From the NCBI GenBank assembly GCA_025999935.1, contig BNXY01000006.1:14421-78420 (forward strand): a stretch of 64,000 nucleotides of DNA. Direction: 5' to 3'. The notes beneath the pieces were generated by a model. That model saw only the letters and a list, made by a program, of their open reading frames with translations, did not search any database and was not told the DNA's origin. The DNA comes from Bacteroidia bacterium (GTDB lineage: Bacteria > Bacteroidota > Bacteroidia > Bacteroidales > Azobacteroidaceae). The position numbers and the translations under genes were made by a program. This document shows, in pieces, positions 46,620-56,400 of this stretch; position 1 is the first letter of the stretch; each line of letters opens with the position of its first letter.

Positions 46620-46991
46620 TAAAAGAAATTCGCTGTCAATACCCTCCGGGTCATAGATATAACCGTCAGAATCCGAAAGCGTGACCACTTTTGCGCCTAA
46701 CTCAATCAGTTTTTCCACCGTGTATTGGGCAACATTTCCGGAACCGGAAACAGCACATACTTTTCCTTTGATATCAATGTTTCTCGTTTTCAACATTTCC
46801 AACAGAAAATAAATATTACCGTAACCCGTAGCTTCCGGACGAATCAAAGAACCGCCAAATTCGAGGCCTTTACCGGTAAAAGTTCCTGTGTGTTCATGAG
46901 CCAATTTATTCCCCTTCCTTTCCCCTTTTGCAGCCTCGTCCTGTCGACCGAGCGCAGCGAGTGGAGACATCTCCTGATAATCGTTAAACAC
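46611..46991 (-). pseudogene. gdhA: Remnant of NADP-type glutamate dehydrogenase
   Basis: An open frame of 126 codons. Residues about 35-118 match the NAD(P)-binding core of hexameric glutamate dehydrogenase: FTGKGLEFGGSLIRPEATGY, then the nucleotide fold VCAVSGSGNVAQYTVEKLIE and SDSDGYIYDPEGI. The enzyme is normally about 445 residues. The catalytic N-terminal half and the last third are missing. The first 33 residues (MSPLAALGRQDEAAKGERKG and flanks) are unrelated to the enzyme and come from a GC-rich stretch (46929-46975) that resembles a dispersed repeat. With both ends lost the product cannot be active, so this is a decayed insertion or deletion remnant. A functional copy presumably lies elsewhere. 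Confidence 0.85.
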
Positions 46992-47030
46992 TAATTGGGA
47001 GATTTGTCGTACACCCCCCGCAGGGCAAGC

Positions 47031-47062
47031 CTTGTATTTCTGAAAATAATTATTTAACTTTG
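47031..47062 (+). promoter_or_regulatory. Promoter for the TolC-family gene
   Basis: A -7 TAACTTTG (47055-47062) and a -33 CTTG (47031-47034, three of four) are 20 bases apart. The leader of about 70 bases contains two short hairpins (CTGGC...GCCAG and CAGTC-CT-GACTG). Confidence 0.5.
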
Positions 47063-47137
47063 ACGTGATTTTTATTAAAACCTGGCGGCGATGAGGCCAG
47101 TCCTGACTGAGAATATGAATTATTAATTACACAAATC

Positions 47138-48415
47138 ATGAGAAAAGAAATATTTTTAGCATTTATCGGCTTGTTCGTTAGTTTCAGCGTCTATTCGCAA
47201 AACTTGGAGAAGACACAACAAACCATTGATTATAAAACTTATATTGAATTGGTTTGGCGACAGAACCTTGGTTATGCTGCCGAGAAACTCAACGTGAACA
47301 TTTCTGAGGCCAACATCAAGGCGGCCAAGGTATTCAACGACCCGCAGCTGAGTGTGGAATACGGCGACAACAGCGAAGCGTACATGCAAATGGGACGTTA
47401 TGCGGCCGTGGAACTGAGTAAAACTTTTTCCGTTGGGAAACGCGGCGCCAACATCGACCTCGCCAAAAGTGAAAAGGCATTGAACGAGGCTTTGCTGGAA
47501 GATTATTTTCACCGTTTGCGTGCGGAGGCCACGCTGGCTTACCTCGAATCGTTGAAACAATCGGAACTTTACAAGGTAAAGGAAAATTCGTATAGCAACA
47601 TTCGCCGTTTGGCCGAAGCCGACAGCATCCGTTTCAAATTAGGCAAAATCACGGATGTGGACGCCGTACAAAGCAAACTCGAAGCGGATATTGCATACAA
47701 CGACTTGCTTCAGGCGCATACCGAGTTATTCAATGCCCATTCTTCCCTTGGATTATGGACGGGCGTTTTCAACAAAGACGTCATTTACCATCCGTCCGGA
47801 AGTCTGCAAACCAAAGAACGCGCTTTCGATACCGAGCAACTTCTGCAAACGGCTTTGGAAAATCGGGCGGATTTGGCCGCCGCTTTGAAAAATGTGGATG
47901 TCGCTGCAAAGGAATTGAAAGTGACCCAACGCGAACGCAATATGGATTTTGATATTGCCTTGGGTTATAATTACAACACGGAGGTGCATAACGAAATCGC
48001 TCCCGCCCCAAGATTCAGCGGCGTAACATTAGGCGTAGCCGTTCCCTTGAAGTTTTCCAATGCCAATAAAGGCGCACTCAGAGCCGCCGAATTTCGCAAA
48101 CAACAAGCGGAGATAAATTACCAACAGGCTGAATTGGAAGTGCAGACTTCGGTAATGCAAAGTCTGCGGCAATACTTGTCCCTGCTCGAACAGGTGAAAC
48201 GCTACGAAACCGGCATGTTGGACAATGCCAAGTCGATTCTGAACGGAAAAATTTACAGTTACGAACGCGGCGAAACGTCACGCTTGGAGGTTTTGGTAGC
48301 TCAGCAAACCTACGACGAACTCCGCACGGCTTATATCGAAACGGTTTTCAACAGTCTTGCCGCGTTGATTGAGTTGGAACGGAGTGTTGGGATTTGGGAT
48401 GTTGCGGTGGAATAA
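47138..48415 (+). CDS. TolC-family outer-membrane efflux protein (CzcC-like)
   Basis: A 425-residue outer-membrane efflux protein. A signal peptide (about residues 1-20, FVSFSVYSQ) is followed by two OEP repeats rich in long amphipathic helices with heptads (ANIKAAKVFNDPQLSVEYGD near residue 55; LRAAEFRKQQAEINYQQAEL near 312). The size and text fit the CzcC branch of heavy-metal or cation efflux rather than long TolC proteins. The CzcB and CzcA partners expected next to it are absent: the neighbours are the gdhA remnant and an alpha-galactosidase. It is therefore either an orphan that serves a pump encoded elsewhere or what is left of an operon. Confidence 0.88.
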   Translation: MRKEIFLAFIGLFVSFSVYSQNLEKTQQTIDYKTYIELVWRQNLGYAAEKLNVNISEANIKAAKVFNDPQLSVEYGDNSEAYMQMGRYAAVELSKTFSVGKRGANIDLAKSEKALNEALLEDYFHRLRAEATLAYLESLKQSELYKVKENSYSNIRRLAEADSIRFKLGKITDVDAVQSKLEADIAYNDLLQAHTELFNAHSSLGLWTGVFNKDVIYHPSGSLQTKERAFDTEQLLQTALENRADLAAALKNVDVAAKELKVTQRERNMDFDIALGYNYNTEVHNEIAPAPRFSGVTLGVAVPLKFSNANKGALRAAEFRKQQAEINYQQAELEVQTSVMQSLRQYLSLLEQVKRYETGMLDNAKSILNGKIYSYERGETSRLEVLVAQQTYDELRTAYIETVFNSLAALIELERSVGIWDVAVE

Positions 48416-48494
48416 AAAATCAGATATTCGGAAGGATAATAAAGTATTTCAGTATCAATTAACTGATGAAGGTGGTAAATTTGGAAAGTTTTTC

Positions 48495-48502
48495 TACCTT
48501 TG
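48495..48502 (+). promoter_or_regulatory. -7 box for the GH36 gene
   Basis: TACCTTTG followed by CA matches TAnnTTTG and lies 33 bases before the ATG at 48535. A TTTG occurs only 11 bases upstream, too close for the usual -33 spacing. Confidence 0.45.
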
Positions 48503-48534
48503 CATGCAAGTAATAACCCCCAAAAAGAAGTATT

Positions 48535-50697
48535 ATGAAGACCAAATGTTTAGTTCTTATCAATTTATTTATCTGTTTGCTGAACGTAAACGGACAAAAT
48601 GCTATTCAAATTACAACCGATAATGTCGGTTTGGTTTACCGAATCGGCGATAATGGTCGCCTGTATCAGACTTATATCGGGAAAAAACTGGAACATAGCC
48701 GGGATTTCGTTTACCTGCCCAACCTGGGCGAGGCTTACATAACGAACGGTATGGAAGATTATTTCGAACCGGCAATCCGCGTACTGCATGGCGACGGTAA
48801 TCCCTCACTGCTGCTCAAATATGTTTCGCACGGGACCAAACAGCTTCAACAGGATGTTACGGAAACAGTCATTCTTTTGCGTGACGACAAATATCCGGTG
48901 GATGTAAAACTGTACTTCACAGCATACAACAAGGAAGATATCATAAAGACTCATTCCGAAATAACGCACCATGAAAAAAAACCGCTTACCTTATATAATT
49001 ACGCCTCGTCGATGCTTCACCTGAATGCCGGCAAATATCATCTTACGGAGTTTACCGGCGATTGGGCGCATGAAGTGAACATGAGCGAAAATCCCCTGAC
49101 CTTTGGAAAAAAAATGCTGGATACGAAACTTGGAAGCCGAGCAGATATGTTTTGCAGTCCGTTTTTCCTCCTGTCGTTGAATGAATCCGCACGCGAAAAC
49201 AGCGGAGATGTACTTTTCGGAACAATCGGATGGACGGGAAATTTCCGTTTTACGTTTGAAGTTGACCAGGAAAACAAACTGCGAATCATTTCGGGCATCA
49301 ACCCCTTTGCATCGGAATACTCGCTGCAGCCGGGCGAAATATTCCGTACACCGGAATTTATATTCACCTACAGTTCGGAAGGAAAAGGCAAAGCAAGCCG
49401 CAATTTCCACAAGTGGGCGCGTAAATTTCAACTCAAGGATGGCGAAAAAACACGTTTTACCTTGCTGAACAACTGGGAAGCGACTTATTTTAATTTCAAT
49501 GAAGACAAACTCATTACGATTATGGATGAGGCGGTCAAACTGGGCGTTGATATGTTTCTGCTCGACGACGGCTGGTTCGCCAACAAGTACCCCCGCAGCA
49601 GCGACCGCCAGGGACTGGGAGACTGGGAGGAAACGAAAGAGAAATTGCCGCTCGGCGTCGGAAAACTGGTTGAAGAAGCAAGCCAAAAAGGAATCAAGTT
49701 CGGAATATGGATTGAGCCGGAAATGGTAAATCCCAAAAGCGAACTGTACGAGAAGCACAAGGACTGGGTCATTCATCTTCCCAATCGCGACGAATATTAT
49801 TTCCGCAACCAGATGGTACTTGACCTGAGCAATCCGGCCGTCCAGAACTTCGTCTTCGGTATCGTGGACAATCTGATGACCAAATATCCCGGTATCGCCT
49901 ATTTCAAATGGGACTGCAACAGCCCGATAACAAATATTTATTCTCCTTACCTGAAGGACAAACAGTCGCACCTCTACATTGAACATGTCCGCGGTTTATA
50001 CAAGGTGCTTGAACGGATAAAACAAAAATATCCCGATTTACCGATGATGTTGTGTTCCGGCGGCGGCGGTCGAACCGACTACGAAGCATTGAAATATTTC
50101 ACCGAATTTTGGGCGAGCGACAATACCGATGCTGTCGAAAGAATATTCATACAATGGGGCTATTCCCATTTCTTCCCGTCGAAATCAATAGCGGCTCACG
50201 TAACAACCTGGGGCAAGCAGCCGGTGAAATTCCGCACGGACGTAGCTATGATGTGCAAACTCGGCTTTGACATCCGCATGAACGACTTGAAACCGGAAGA
50301 ACAGCAATTTTGCCGCGAAGCGGTAGGGAATTTCAAACGCCTGGAAAGCACAATATTGGATGGAGATATGTATCGCCTTGCATCGCCCTGCGAAAGCGAC
50401 CATGCTGCGGTAATGTACGTAGAAGAAAGCGGTAAAAAATCCGTTTTGTTTACCTTCGATATTCATCCCCGTTATGCGGAAAAAAATCAACCTTTACGGC
50501 TTGCCGGCTTGAATCCCGATAAGGAATACGAGTTGAAAGAGATAAATCTGTTGCCCGGAGCGAGATCGCGTCTGTCATGCAACAATAAGAAATATTCCGG
50601 CGAATACCTGATGAAGGTGGGAATCCCCGTGTTTTCGGCCAGCCATACCGTAAGCCATTTGATAGAAATAACGGAGACGGGAGAACCACTACTTTGA
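48535..50697 (+). CDS. GH36 alpha-galactosidase
   Basis: A 720-residue exported enzyme of glycoside hydrolase family 36, removing terminal alpha-galactose. A signal peptide (about residues 1-21, LFICLLNVNGQ) precedes a beta-sandwich N-terminal domain. The barrel follows with DDGWFANKYPRSSDRQGLGD near residue 342, IWIEPEMVNPKSELY near 393, the nucleophile Asp in YFKWDCNS near 459 and the acid/base region FWASDNTDAVERI near 522. Full family length. It lies 31 bases upstream of the ECF sigma gene, separated by a hairpin, and may belong to the glycan locus or precede it under its own promoter. Confidence 0.92.
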   Translation: MKTKCLVLINLFICLLNVNGQNAIQITTDNVGLVYRIGDNGRLYQTYIGKKLEHSRDFVYLPNLGEAYITNGMEDYFEPAIRVLHGDGNPSLLLKYVSHGTKQLQQDVTETVILLRDDKYPVDVKLYFTAYNKEDIIKTHSEITHHEKKPLTLYNYASSMLHLNAGKYHLTEFTGDWAHEVNMSENPLTFGKKMLDTKLGSRADMFCSPFFLLSLNESARENSGDVLFGTIGWTGNFRFTFEVDQENKLRIISGINPFASEYSLQPGEIFRTPEFIFTYSSEGKGKASRNFHKWARKFQLKDGEKTRFTLLNNWEATYFNFNEDKLITIMDEAVKLGVDMFLLDDGWFANKYPRSSDRQGLGDWEETKEKLPLGVGKLVEEASQKGIKFGIWIEPEMVNPKSELYEKHKDWVIHLPNRDEYYFRNQMVLDLSNPAVQNFVFGIVDNLMTKYPGIAYFKWDCNSPITNIYSPYLKDKQSHLYIEHVRGLYKVLERIKQKYPDLPMMLCSGGGGRTDYEALKYFTEFWASDNTDAVERIFIQWGYSHFFPSKSIAAHVTTWGKQPVKFRTDVAMMCKLGFDIRMNDLKPEEQQFCREAVGNFKRLESTILDGDMYRLASPCESDHAAVMYVEESGKKSVLFTFDIHPRYAEKNQPLRLAGLNPDKEYELKEINLLPGARSRLSCNNKKYSGEYLMKVGIPVFSASHTVSHLIEITETGEPLL

Positions 50698-50700
50698 TCC

Positions 50701-50725
50701 GTTTGTGCAAGGTGCTTGAACAAAC
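50701..50725. other. Hairpin between the GH36 and sigma-factor genes
   Basis: GTTTGT (50701-50706) pairs with ACAAAC (50720-50725) and CAAG (50708-50711) with CTTG (50715-50718), one mismatch between them. It lies directly before the sigma start codon, without a T run; it could be an attenuator, an RNA-processing site or chance. Confidence 0.4.
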
Positions 50726-50728
50726 AGT

Positions 50729-51289
50729 ATGGATGAAAAGAGTTTGATTTCGGCTGTTAAAAATGGAAGCGAATCTGCTTTTAAAGAAATATACAATGCT
50801 TATTGGCAGCGTGTATTTCTTTTTGCCTCGCTTTATATCACCGATAAAGACGAGGTAAGGGATATTGTTCAGGATGTTTTTGTAAAACTATGGGAATCAA
50901 GAAGTTTTCTTCGGGAAGAAGAGAATTTCAAAGGGTATTTATTCATCATTACGCGCAATCATGTTTTCAACAAGTCAAGGAGCGCGCATTTCAATTACGA
51001 TTTTTATCGGCAGACCATCGACAATGCATTGGAACATTCCTATCGGATAGAAGATGAACTGGAAGCCGAAGATTTGGAAAAACAAATCAATCGGCTGATA
51101 GAGGAAATGCCTTCGCAACGTCGCCGTGTTTTTATCTTGAGCCGCAAGCAGTATAAATCATACAAAGAAATAGCCGCCGTGTTGAATATTTCAGAAAAAA
51201 CGGTGGAAAGACATATCAATGAAGCCATTAAATACATAAAAACAAACCTTCAACTACTCTCCTTTTTTATTTTCTTTCGTTTATTTTAA
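50729..51289 (+). CDS. ECF-type RNA polymerase sigma factor
   Basis: A 186-residue ECF sigma factor of the Bacteroidetes-specific type tied to SusCD loci. Region 2 is clear near residues 15-80 (FKEIYNAYWQRVFLFASLYI, VRDIVQDVFVKLWESR). Region 4 lies near 125-175 (QRRRVFILSRKQYKSYKEIA and an HTH with LNISEKTVERHI). A hydrophobic phenylalanine-rich tail ends the protein. In known systems the factor is held by a FecR anti-sigma that reads the state of the SusC transporter. Here fecR does not follow directly; it lies 7.8 kb downstream after SusC, SusD and GH95. Confidence 0.93.
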   Translation: MDEKSLISAVKNGSESAFKEIYNAYWQRVFLFASLYITDKDEVRDIVQDVFVKLWESRSFLREEENFKGYLFIITRNHVFNKSRSAHFNYDFYRQTIDNALEHSYRIEDELEAEDLEKQINRLIEEMPSQRRRVFILSRKQYKSYKEIAAVLNISEKTVERHINEAIKYIKTNLQLLSFFIFFRLF

Positions 51290-51310
51290 TTTTATTTATT
51301 TTATTTTGGG

Positions 51311-51345
51311 GGATGAGCAATTATAAAATGTATTTATAATATGTA
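51311..51345 (+). promoter_or_regulatory. Shared 35-base leader, copy A (after the sigma gene)
   Basis: GGATGAGCAA, a ten-base variable centre and TATTTATAATATGTA are repeated at 59021-59055 at the fecR start, with 30 of 35 bases identical. Here the final ATG is followed at once by TAA, so no protein starts. It may be a sigma-dependent promoter or processing signal for the SusC operon, or the trace of a fecR gene that once stood here. Confidence 0.55.
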
Positions 51346-51495
51346 AATGAAATAATTTATTAATTTAAAATTGTATTATATGGAAATAAAAAAGGAATAA
51401 ACAGAAGCGCACAAGGATGCCGAGTCGCCTTACTCTATATTACGACCGGAGAGTTTTATTCAGACAATTATTATTATTCATCAAAAAATTATATT

Positions 51496-54400
51496 ATGAA
51501 GAACATAAAAATATTAGTGTTTTTAGTGATGTTATCGGGGTGTTCATTTTTTTCGGCGGTATATGCGCAAAAAAGCCTGTCGCTCAATATGACAAACGCT
51601 CCCTTGGCAAAAGTTATCAAAGAAATCGAATCGAAAAGTGATTATACATTTTTTATCAACGACACGCGCGTAAAAACCGGTACACTGGTTTCTGTCAATC
51701 TCAGTAATGCCTCAATTGAGCAAATATTGAAAACCGCGTTTGCTTCCACCGATTATTCGTATGAGATTATAGACAAGCAAATACTTGTAAAGGTAAAATC
51801 CGAATCACCCCAAGAATCATCTGCTGCAAGAAAGGTGAAAGGAGTGGTACGGGACATTCAGGGAGAGCCGGTAATCGGAGCCTCCGTAAAAGTAGAGGGA
51901 AGCGGCATCGGAAGCGCGACCGGTATAGACGGCGGCTATTCGCTCGATGTACCGGACAACAATTCCGTATTGACATTCAGCTATCTCGGCTACACTCCAC
52001 AATCGGTTGCGGTAAAAGACAAGCAGACAGTGGACATCATTCTTTTGGAAGATTTTAAATCGTTGGACGAAGTGGTCGTAGTAGGTTACGGCACACAAAA
52101 GAAAGTAAACCTGACAGGGTCGGTATCTTCCGTTTCCGGTAGCGATTTGGTAAAACGTCCCGTAACCAATCCCGTAACTATGCTTCAGGGACAAATTCCC
52201 GGATTATCGGTTGTGCAGGCTACCGGTCAGCCGGGCAATGAATCAGCCTCCCTGCGTATCCGCGGACAAGGCACATACAGTGACGCCGGCTCCGACCCGC
52301 TGGTGCTTATTGATGGTGTGCCGGGAACTCTTTCCAATTTGAATGCCAATGACATAGAAAATGTTTCCGTATTGAAAGACGCCAGTTCGGCATCCATTTA
52401 CGGTTCCAGAGCGGCAAACGGCGTGATATTAGTTACCACCAAAGCCGGACAAGAAAACAAGTTTAAGGTGGCATACAATGTTAATGTGGGTGTTCATACT
52501 CCGACACGGTTGATTAATCTCGTAACCAATTCGGTGCAGTATATGCGTTTGTTCAACGAAGCCAAGACTAATTCGGGCACTGCCAATTCAAGCACGATTT
52601 ATTCCGATGAAATGATTGCGCTGTATGAAAATGCGACGGACAGAACGAAATATCCCAATTTTAACTGGTTGGATTACGGATTCAATCCCGCCGTTGTTCA
52701 GAATCACGACTTGTCGGTAAGCGGTGGAAGCAATGGGACGACCTATAATATTTCCACAGGTTACATCAACCAGCCGGGTACGTTAATCGGCTATGGATTT
52801 GAAAAATACAACTTCCGTACCAACATCAAATCAAAACTGAAAGACTGGATCACGATAGGGAGCAATTTGTCGCTCGAACGCGGAGATGTGAAAGCAACGG
52901 CTCAAGGACAGGAAGATGCGATGCTGTCGCTACTGTCGCAGGCGCCCACATACAGTCCAAAATTGCCTGATGGATCGGGATATACGTATTATGCTTATCC
53001 GTTTGAAGACCATAATAAAAACCAAGTCGCTATCACAGAAACCGGCGTAACGAACAAAAGTGTCAACTACGACGCCTCCGCACAATTGTGGCTGGAACTG
53101 GAACTGTTCAAGGGACTGACCTGGTACACTAAAGGCGCCGCTAATCTCAGAGACAACACATCGAAAGACTGGCGACAAACAGTGCCTTTGTATAATTTCC
53201 ATACAGGCGAAGTTGTATCAAATCTGGATGTAGGAACAACCGGATTGACGGCAACGAACAGCAAAACGTTCTATACCAACCTGTTTTCCTACCTGAAATA
53301 TGCAACAACCGTTGGAAACCATTCCTTCGGAGCGCAGGTGGGCTACAGTCAGGAAACAAATCACTATGAATACCTGCGAGGATATCGCAAAGACTTCCTT
53401 GCTCCCCTGCCGGAATTGAATGCCGGCACAGACAATACCAACCAGCGGGCAGAGGGCACATCCTACGACTGGGCGTTGATGTCGCTGTTCGGACGGCTTA
53501 ACTACGATTATCTGGGACGCTATCTGGCAGAAGTAAATGTGCGTTACGACGGAACTTCGCGTATGGATCAAGATAAACGCTGGGGATATTTTCCTTCGTT
53601 TTCTTTGGGATGGCGGTTGTCCGAAGAAAGTTTTATTAAGGAACCGGCAGGCGACTGGCTTACCAATCTCAAAGTGCGCGGCTCGTATGGTTTGTTGGGT
53701 AACCAAAACATCAATGTAAATGGTCAACCTTATCCCTATCAGTCGATGTTGGATTATACGGGTAATTATCCCTTTGACAATGCGTCATTGAGTACGGGTG
53801 TAGCACAATCCGCCTATTCAAACAAGGATATTAAATGGGAATCAAGCTCAATATTTGATATCGGATTAGACCTTACGGTATTTGGCGGACTGTCGGTTAC
53901 GTATGACTATTACAAGAAAAATACAACAGATATTTTGAGAAGCGCACAGGTTTCAACCATTTTGGGCTTAACCGCTCCGATAGTGAACAGCGGCGCAATG
54001 GTAAATTACGGGCACGAAATCAGCCTGCAATATGCCGGACAAGTCGCTTCCGGAACATTCAAAGGACTGAATTACGGAGCCGGCGTTTACTATAACAAGT
54101 ATAAGAATGAAGCGGCTAATTTTGGCGCCGAAGAAATCGACGGATATTATCTGCGCCGTAACGGACTGCCGTACAATTCCTATTATCTGTTGGAGTGCAT
54201 TGGCGTATTCCAGACGCAGGAAGAAATTAACAATTCGCCCAAGCAATACAGCGGCAACGTCAAGCCCGGCGATTTGAAATATCGGGATGCCGACGAAAAT
54301 GGCGTAGTTGATGATAAGGACAAGGTGGTCATAGACGGCAAATTCCCGGCTTTCGAATATTCATTTAATCTGAACGCTTCTTGGAAAGGGTTTGACATTT

Positions 54401-54825
54401 CCGCATTTTTCCAAGGTGTCGAAGGACGAAAGATATTTGTCAACGGATGGGGCTATGAATCATTTCGGCAAGGTACGCCTCCTTCGACCGACTGGCTTGA
54501 CCGCTGGACAGGTCCGGGTACGTCCAACTGGATGCCGCGAATCACGTTTAACGAGCAGGATAACGGGGAAAACCGCAGAAACAGTACGTGGTTCCTACAG
54601 GACGCTTCGTATTTGCGTCTGAAAAACCTTACGGCAGGTTATTCGTTGCCCAAGAAATTGATTGCACATGCCCGTCTCGAAAAAGCAAGAGTATATTTTT
54701 CCGCAGACAATCTGTTGACGTTTACGCAGTACAAGGCTTTCGACCCGGAACGCGCCGGAGATGGCAGGTTTGCTCAGTATCCTCAAAACAAAATTGTGTC
54801 TTTCGGTCTGAATGTTGAATTTTAA
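51496..54825 (+). CDS. SusC/RagA-family TonB-linked outer-membrane transporter with STN domain
   Basis: A 1109-residue glycan importer. A signal peptide (about residues 1-24) is followed by an STN domain (about 45-95), which signals to FecR. A carboxypeptidase-like domain follows (about 114-190, KGVVRDIQGEPVIGASVKVE), then the SusC plug (VVVGYGTQKKVNLTGSVSSV near 194; LRIRGQGTYS; VLKDASSASIYGSRAANGVI near 288) and a barrel ending NVEF. The STN domain marks it as a signal-transducing receptor that fits the ECF sigma/FecR pair in this locus. The SusD gene begins 13 bases later. Confidence 0.96.
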   Translation: MKNIKILVFLVMLSGCSFFSAVYAQKSLSLNMTNAPLAKVIKEIESKSDYTFFINDTRVKTGTLVSVNLSNASIEQILKTAFASTDYSYEIIDKQILVKVKSESPQESSAARKVKGVVRDIQGEPVIGASVKVEGSGIGSATGIDGGYSLDVPDNNSVLTFSYLGYTPQSVAVKDKQTVDIILLEDFKSLDEVVVVGYGTQKKVNLTGSVSSVSGSDLVKRPVTNPVTMLQGQIPGLSVVQATGQPGNESASLRIRGQGTYSDAGSDPLVLIDGVPGTLSNLNANDIENVSVLKDASSASIYGSRAANGVILVTTKAGQENKFKVAYNVNVGVHTPTRLINLVTNSVQYMRLFNEAKTNSGTANSSTIYSDEMIALYENATDRTKYPNFNWLDYGFNPAVVQNHDLSVSGGSNGTTYNISTGYINQPGTLIGYGFEKYNFRTNIKSKLKDWITIGSNLSLERGDVKATAQGQEDAMLSLLSQAPTYSPKLPDGSGYTYYAYPFEDHNKNQVAITETGVTNKSVNYDASAQLWLELELFKGLTWYTKGAANLRDNTSKDWRQTVPLYNFHTGEVVSNLDVGTTGLTATNSKTFYTNLFSYLKYATTVGNHSFGAQVGYSQETNHYEYLRGYRKDFLAPLPELNAGTDNTNQRAEGTSYDWALMSLFGRLNYDYLGRYLAEVNVRYDGTSRMDQDKRWGYFPSFSLGWRLSEESFIKEPAGDWLTNLKVRGSYGLLGNQNINVNGQPYPYQSMLDYTGNYPFDNASLSTGVAQSAYSNKDIKWESSSIFDIGLDLTVFGGLSVTYDYYKKNTTDILRSAQVSTILGLTAPIVNSGAMVNYGHEISLQYAGQVASGTFKGLNYGAGVYYNKYKNEAANFGAEEIDGYYLRRNGLPYNSYYLLECIGVFQTQEEINNSPKQYSGNVKPGDLKYRDADENGVVDDKDKVVIDGKFPAFEYSFNLNASWKGFDISAFFQGVEGRKIFVNGWGYESFRQGTPPSTDWLDRWTGPGTSNWMPRITFNEQDNGENRRNSTWFLQDASYLRLKNLTAGYSLPKKLIAHARLEKARVYFSADNLLTFTQYKAFDPERAGDGRFAQYPQNKIVSFGLNVEF

Positions 54826-54838
54826 TAAGATAAATAAA

Positions 54839-56380
54839 ATGAGAACAAAAATATATTTAATCATTGTGGCAGCGGCTACAATATGTATGTCTTCTTGCAG
54901 TGACCTGCTCGAACTCAATCCACAGGATAAAATGTCGGAGGCGACTTTCTGGAAAACGGAAAAAGACTTTGGCAATGCGCTTACCGCCTGTTACGGAAGA
55001 TTGCAGAGTTCCTATTTTTCCTACGGTTTTCCCTTTTGGGATAATATTACGGATAACGGCTATGGTCAGCACAATTACGGTTCGAGTACGGATATTGCAC
55101 AGGGAAATATCAGCCCGACGACCGGAGGCTTGGTATCAAGTGTATATAACAATGGATATCTTTCCATAGCACGAATCAATATTTTCCTGCAAAATCTGAA
55201 GAATTTTACGGGAATGACAGAGGCGGCGAAGAAACAAAGCGAAGCCGAAGCACGGATGTTGCGGGCGTTTTTTTACAGTTATCTCTATCGCTGTTACGGC
55301 GATGTGCCGCTCGTTGATGAGCCTTTGACACTCGAAAACCAGTATCAGGCAAAGAAACCTGCGGCGGACATCTTGAAGTTTATGATGGACGATATTGACT
55401 TTGCCATTGCCAATCTGAAAGACGAAACATACATAAGCAGTAAGGGACGCTGGACGGTGAATGCCGCCAAAGCATATAAAGCAAGAATGTTGCTCTATGA
55501 TGCGTATGACAGCAACGGCAATGCCATTGTTGCACAAATGACCGCAGTCAAGACGTTGTTGACGACCATTACCGGCTACACGCTGGCGGCAGATTTTTCC
55601 GACAATTTTATGGCTTCTAAACAGGAAACCTGTCCGGAAATTCTCTTTTCGGTCAAATTCCTTGCGCCAAACAACATCACGGGCGCCGACCAGTGGTATG
55701 GCGACTGGATTGTTGTCAGCCCGACCGCCAATCTGATCAATGAATATGAGATGGCGGACGGAACGCCTGCTACTCCTGTTCCCTATAATGATAAAGGAAC
55801 AATTGACCCGAGTATATTTAATAACGCATCGCTTGCCTTACGGGAACCACGTGCCGCAAAAACAGTGTTTATAGACAAATTTTTTTCCGGCGGAACGGAG
55901 CATACCCCTGACAATAATAGACCCTTGGGAACGGGACTGTCCAAATTCCTTGCTCCCGACCTCACCGATGCGCTTTTTGGCTATGATTGGCAAAGCGAAC
56001 AAGATTGGGTGGTATTGCGTTATGCCGATGTGTTGCTGATGCTGGCAGAAGCCGAAAACGAAATCAACGGACCAACGGATATTGCATATAAAGCGGTCAA
56101 CGACGTGCGCGACAGGGGAAAAGCTTCTTTGCTGCCTGCCGGTTTGACCAAAGACCAGATGCGTGAACGCATCCGTCACGAACGGCGCATTGAACTCGCT
56201 TTTGAAGGACAACGTTACTTCGACCTTAAACGGTGGAAGATTGCCAAACAAGTATTGAACAATGTACAAGACGGATTGATTACCTATAAATTTGAGGACA
56301 AGCATTATCTGTGGCCATTGCCGAACGCGGAAATAGAGAAGTCGAAAGGGATTCTGGAACAAAATCCGGATTATAAATAA
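54839..56380 (+). CDS. SusD/RagB-family glycan-binding lipoprotein
   Basis: A 513-residue surface lipoprotein that lids the SusC transporter. The ATG at 54839 gives a lipoprotein signal with Cys20 in CMSSCSDLLELNPQDKMSE (about residues 16-34). TPR-like helices lie in the first 250 residues (ARMLRAFFYSYLYRCYGDVP near 137), and the RagB C-terminal signature is clear (RIRHERRIELAFEGQRYFDLKRW-type segment near 440-462 and WPLPNAEIEKSKGILEQNP at the end). It is the obligate partner of the preceding SusC. A GC-rich palindrome follows the stop. Confidence 0.95.
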   Translation: MRTKIYLIIVAAATICMSSCSDLLELNPQDKMSEATFWKTEKDFGNALTACYGRLQSSYFSYGFPFWDNITDNGYGQHNYGSSTDIAQGNISPTTGGLVSSVYNNGYLSIARINIFLQNLKNFTGMTEAAKKQSEAEARMLRAFFYSYLYRCYGDVPLVDEPLTLENQYQAKKPAADILKFMMDDIDFAIANLKDETYISSKGRWTVNAAKAYKARMLLYDAYDSNGNAIVAQMTAVKTLLTTITGYTLAADFSDNFMASKQETCPEILFSVKFLAPNNITGADQWYGDWIVVSPTANLINEYEMADGTPATPVPYNDKGTIDPSIFNNASLALREPRAAKTVFIDKFFSGGTEHTPDNNRPLGTGLSKFLAPDLTDALFGYDWQSEQDWVVLRYADVLLMLAEAENEINGPTDIAYKAVNDVRDRGKASLLPAGLTKDQMRERIRHERRIELAFEGQRYFDLKRWKIAKQVLNNVQDGLITYKFEDKHYLWPLPNAEIEKSKGILEQNPDYK

Positions 56381-56400
56381 ATGGAGGTAACGACGATGCA

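Noticed and set aside
47080..47115. GGCGATGAGGCC in the tolC leader, which resembles the first half of a fluoride riboswitch
   Set aside because: The second conserved half (a CTGATG-type segment followed by a CCTC-like pairing partner) is absent; only two short ordinary hairpins remain, and the gene is not a fluoride exporter.
48991..49986. Open frame of 331 codons opposite the GH36 gene
   Set aside because: It lies wholly inside a clear glycosidase gene and has no domain likeness; a codon-bias shadow.
51417..51641. Short open frame between the sigma and SusC genes as a small anti-sigma
   Set aside because: It overlaps the SusC signal peptide codons in another frame and has no membrane segment or FecR text.
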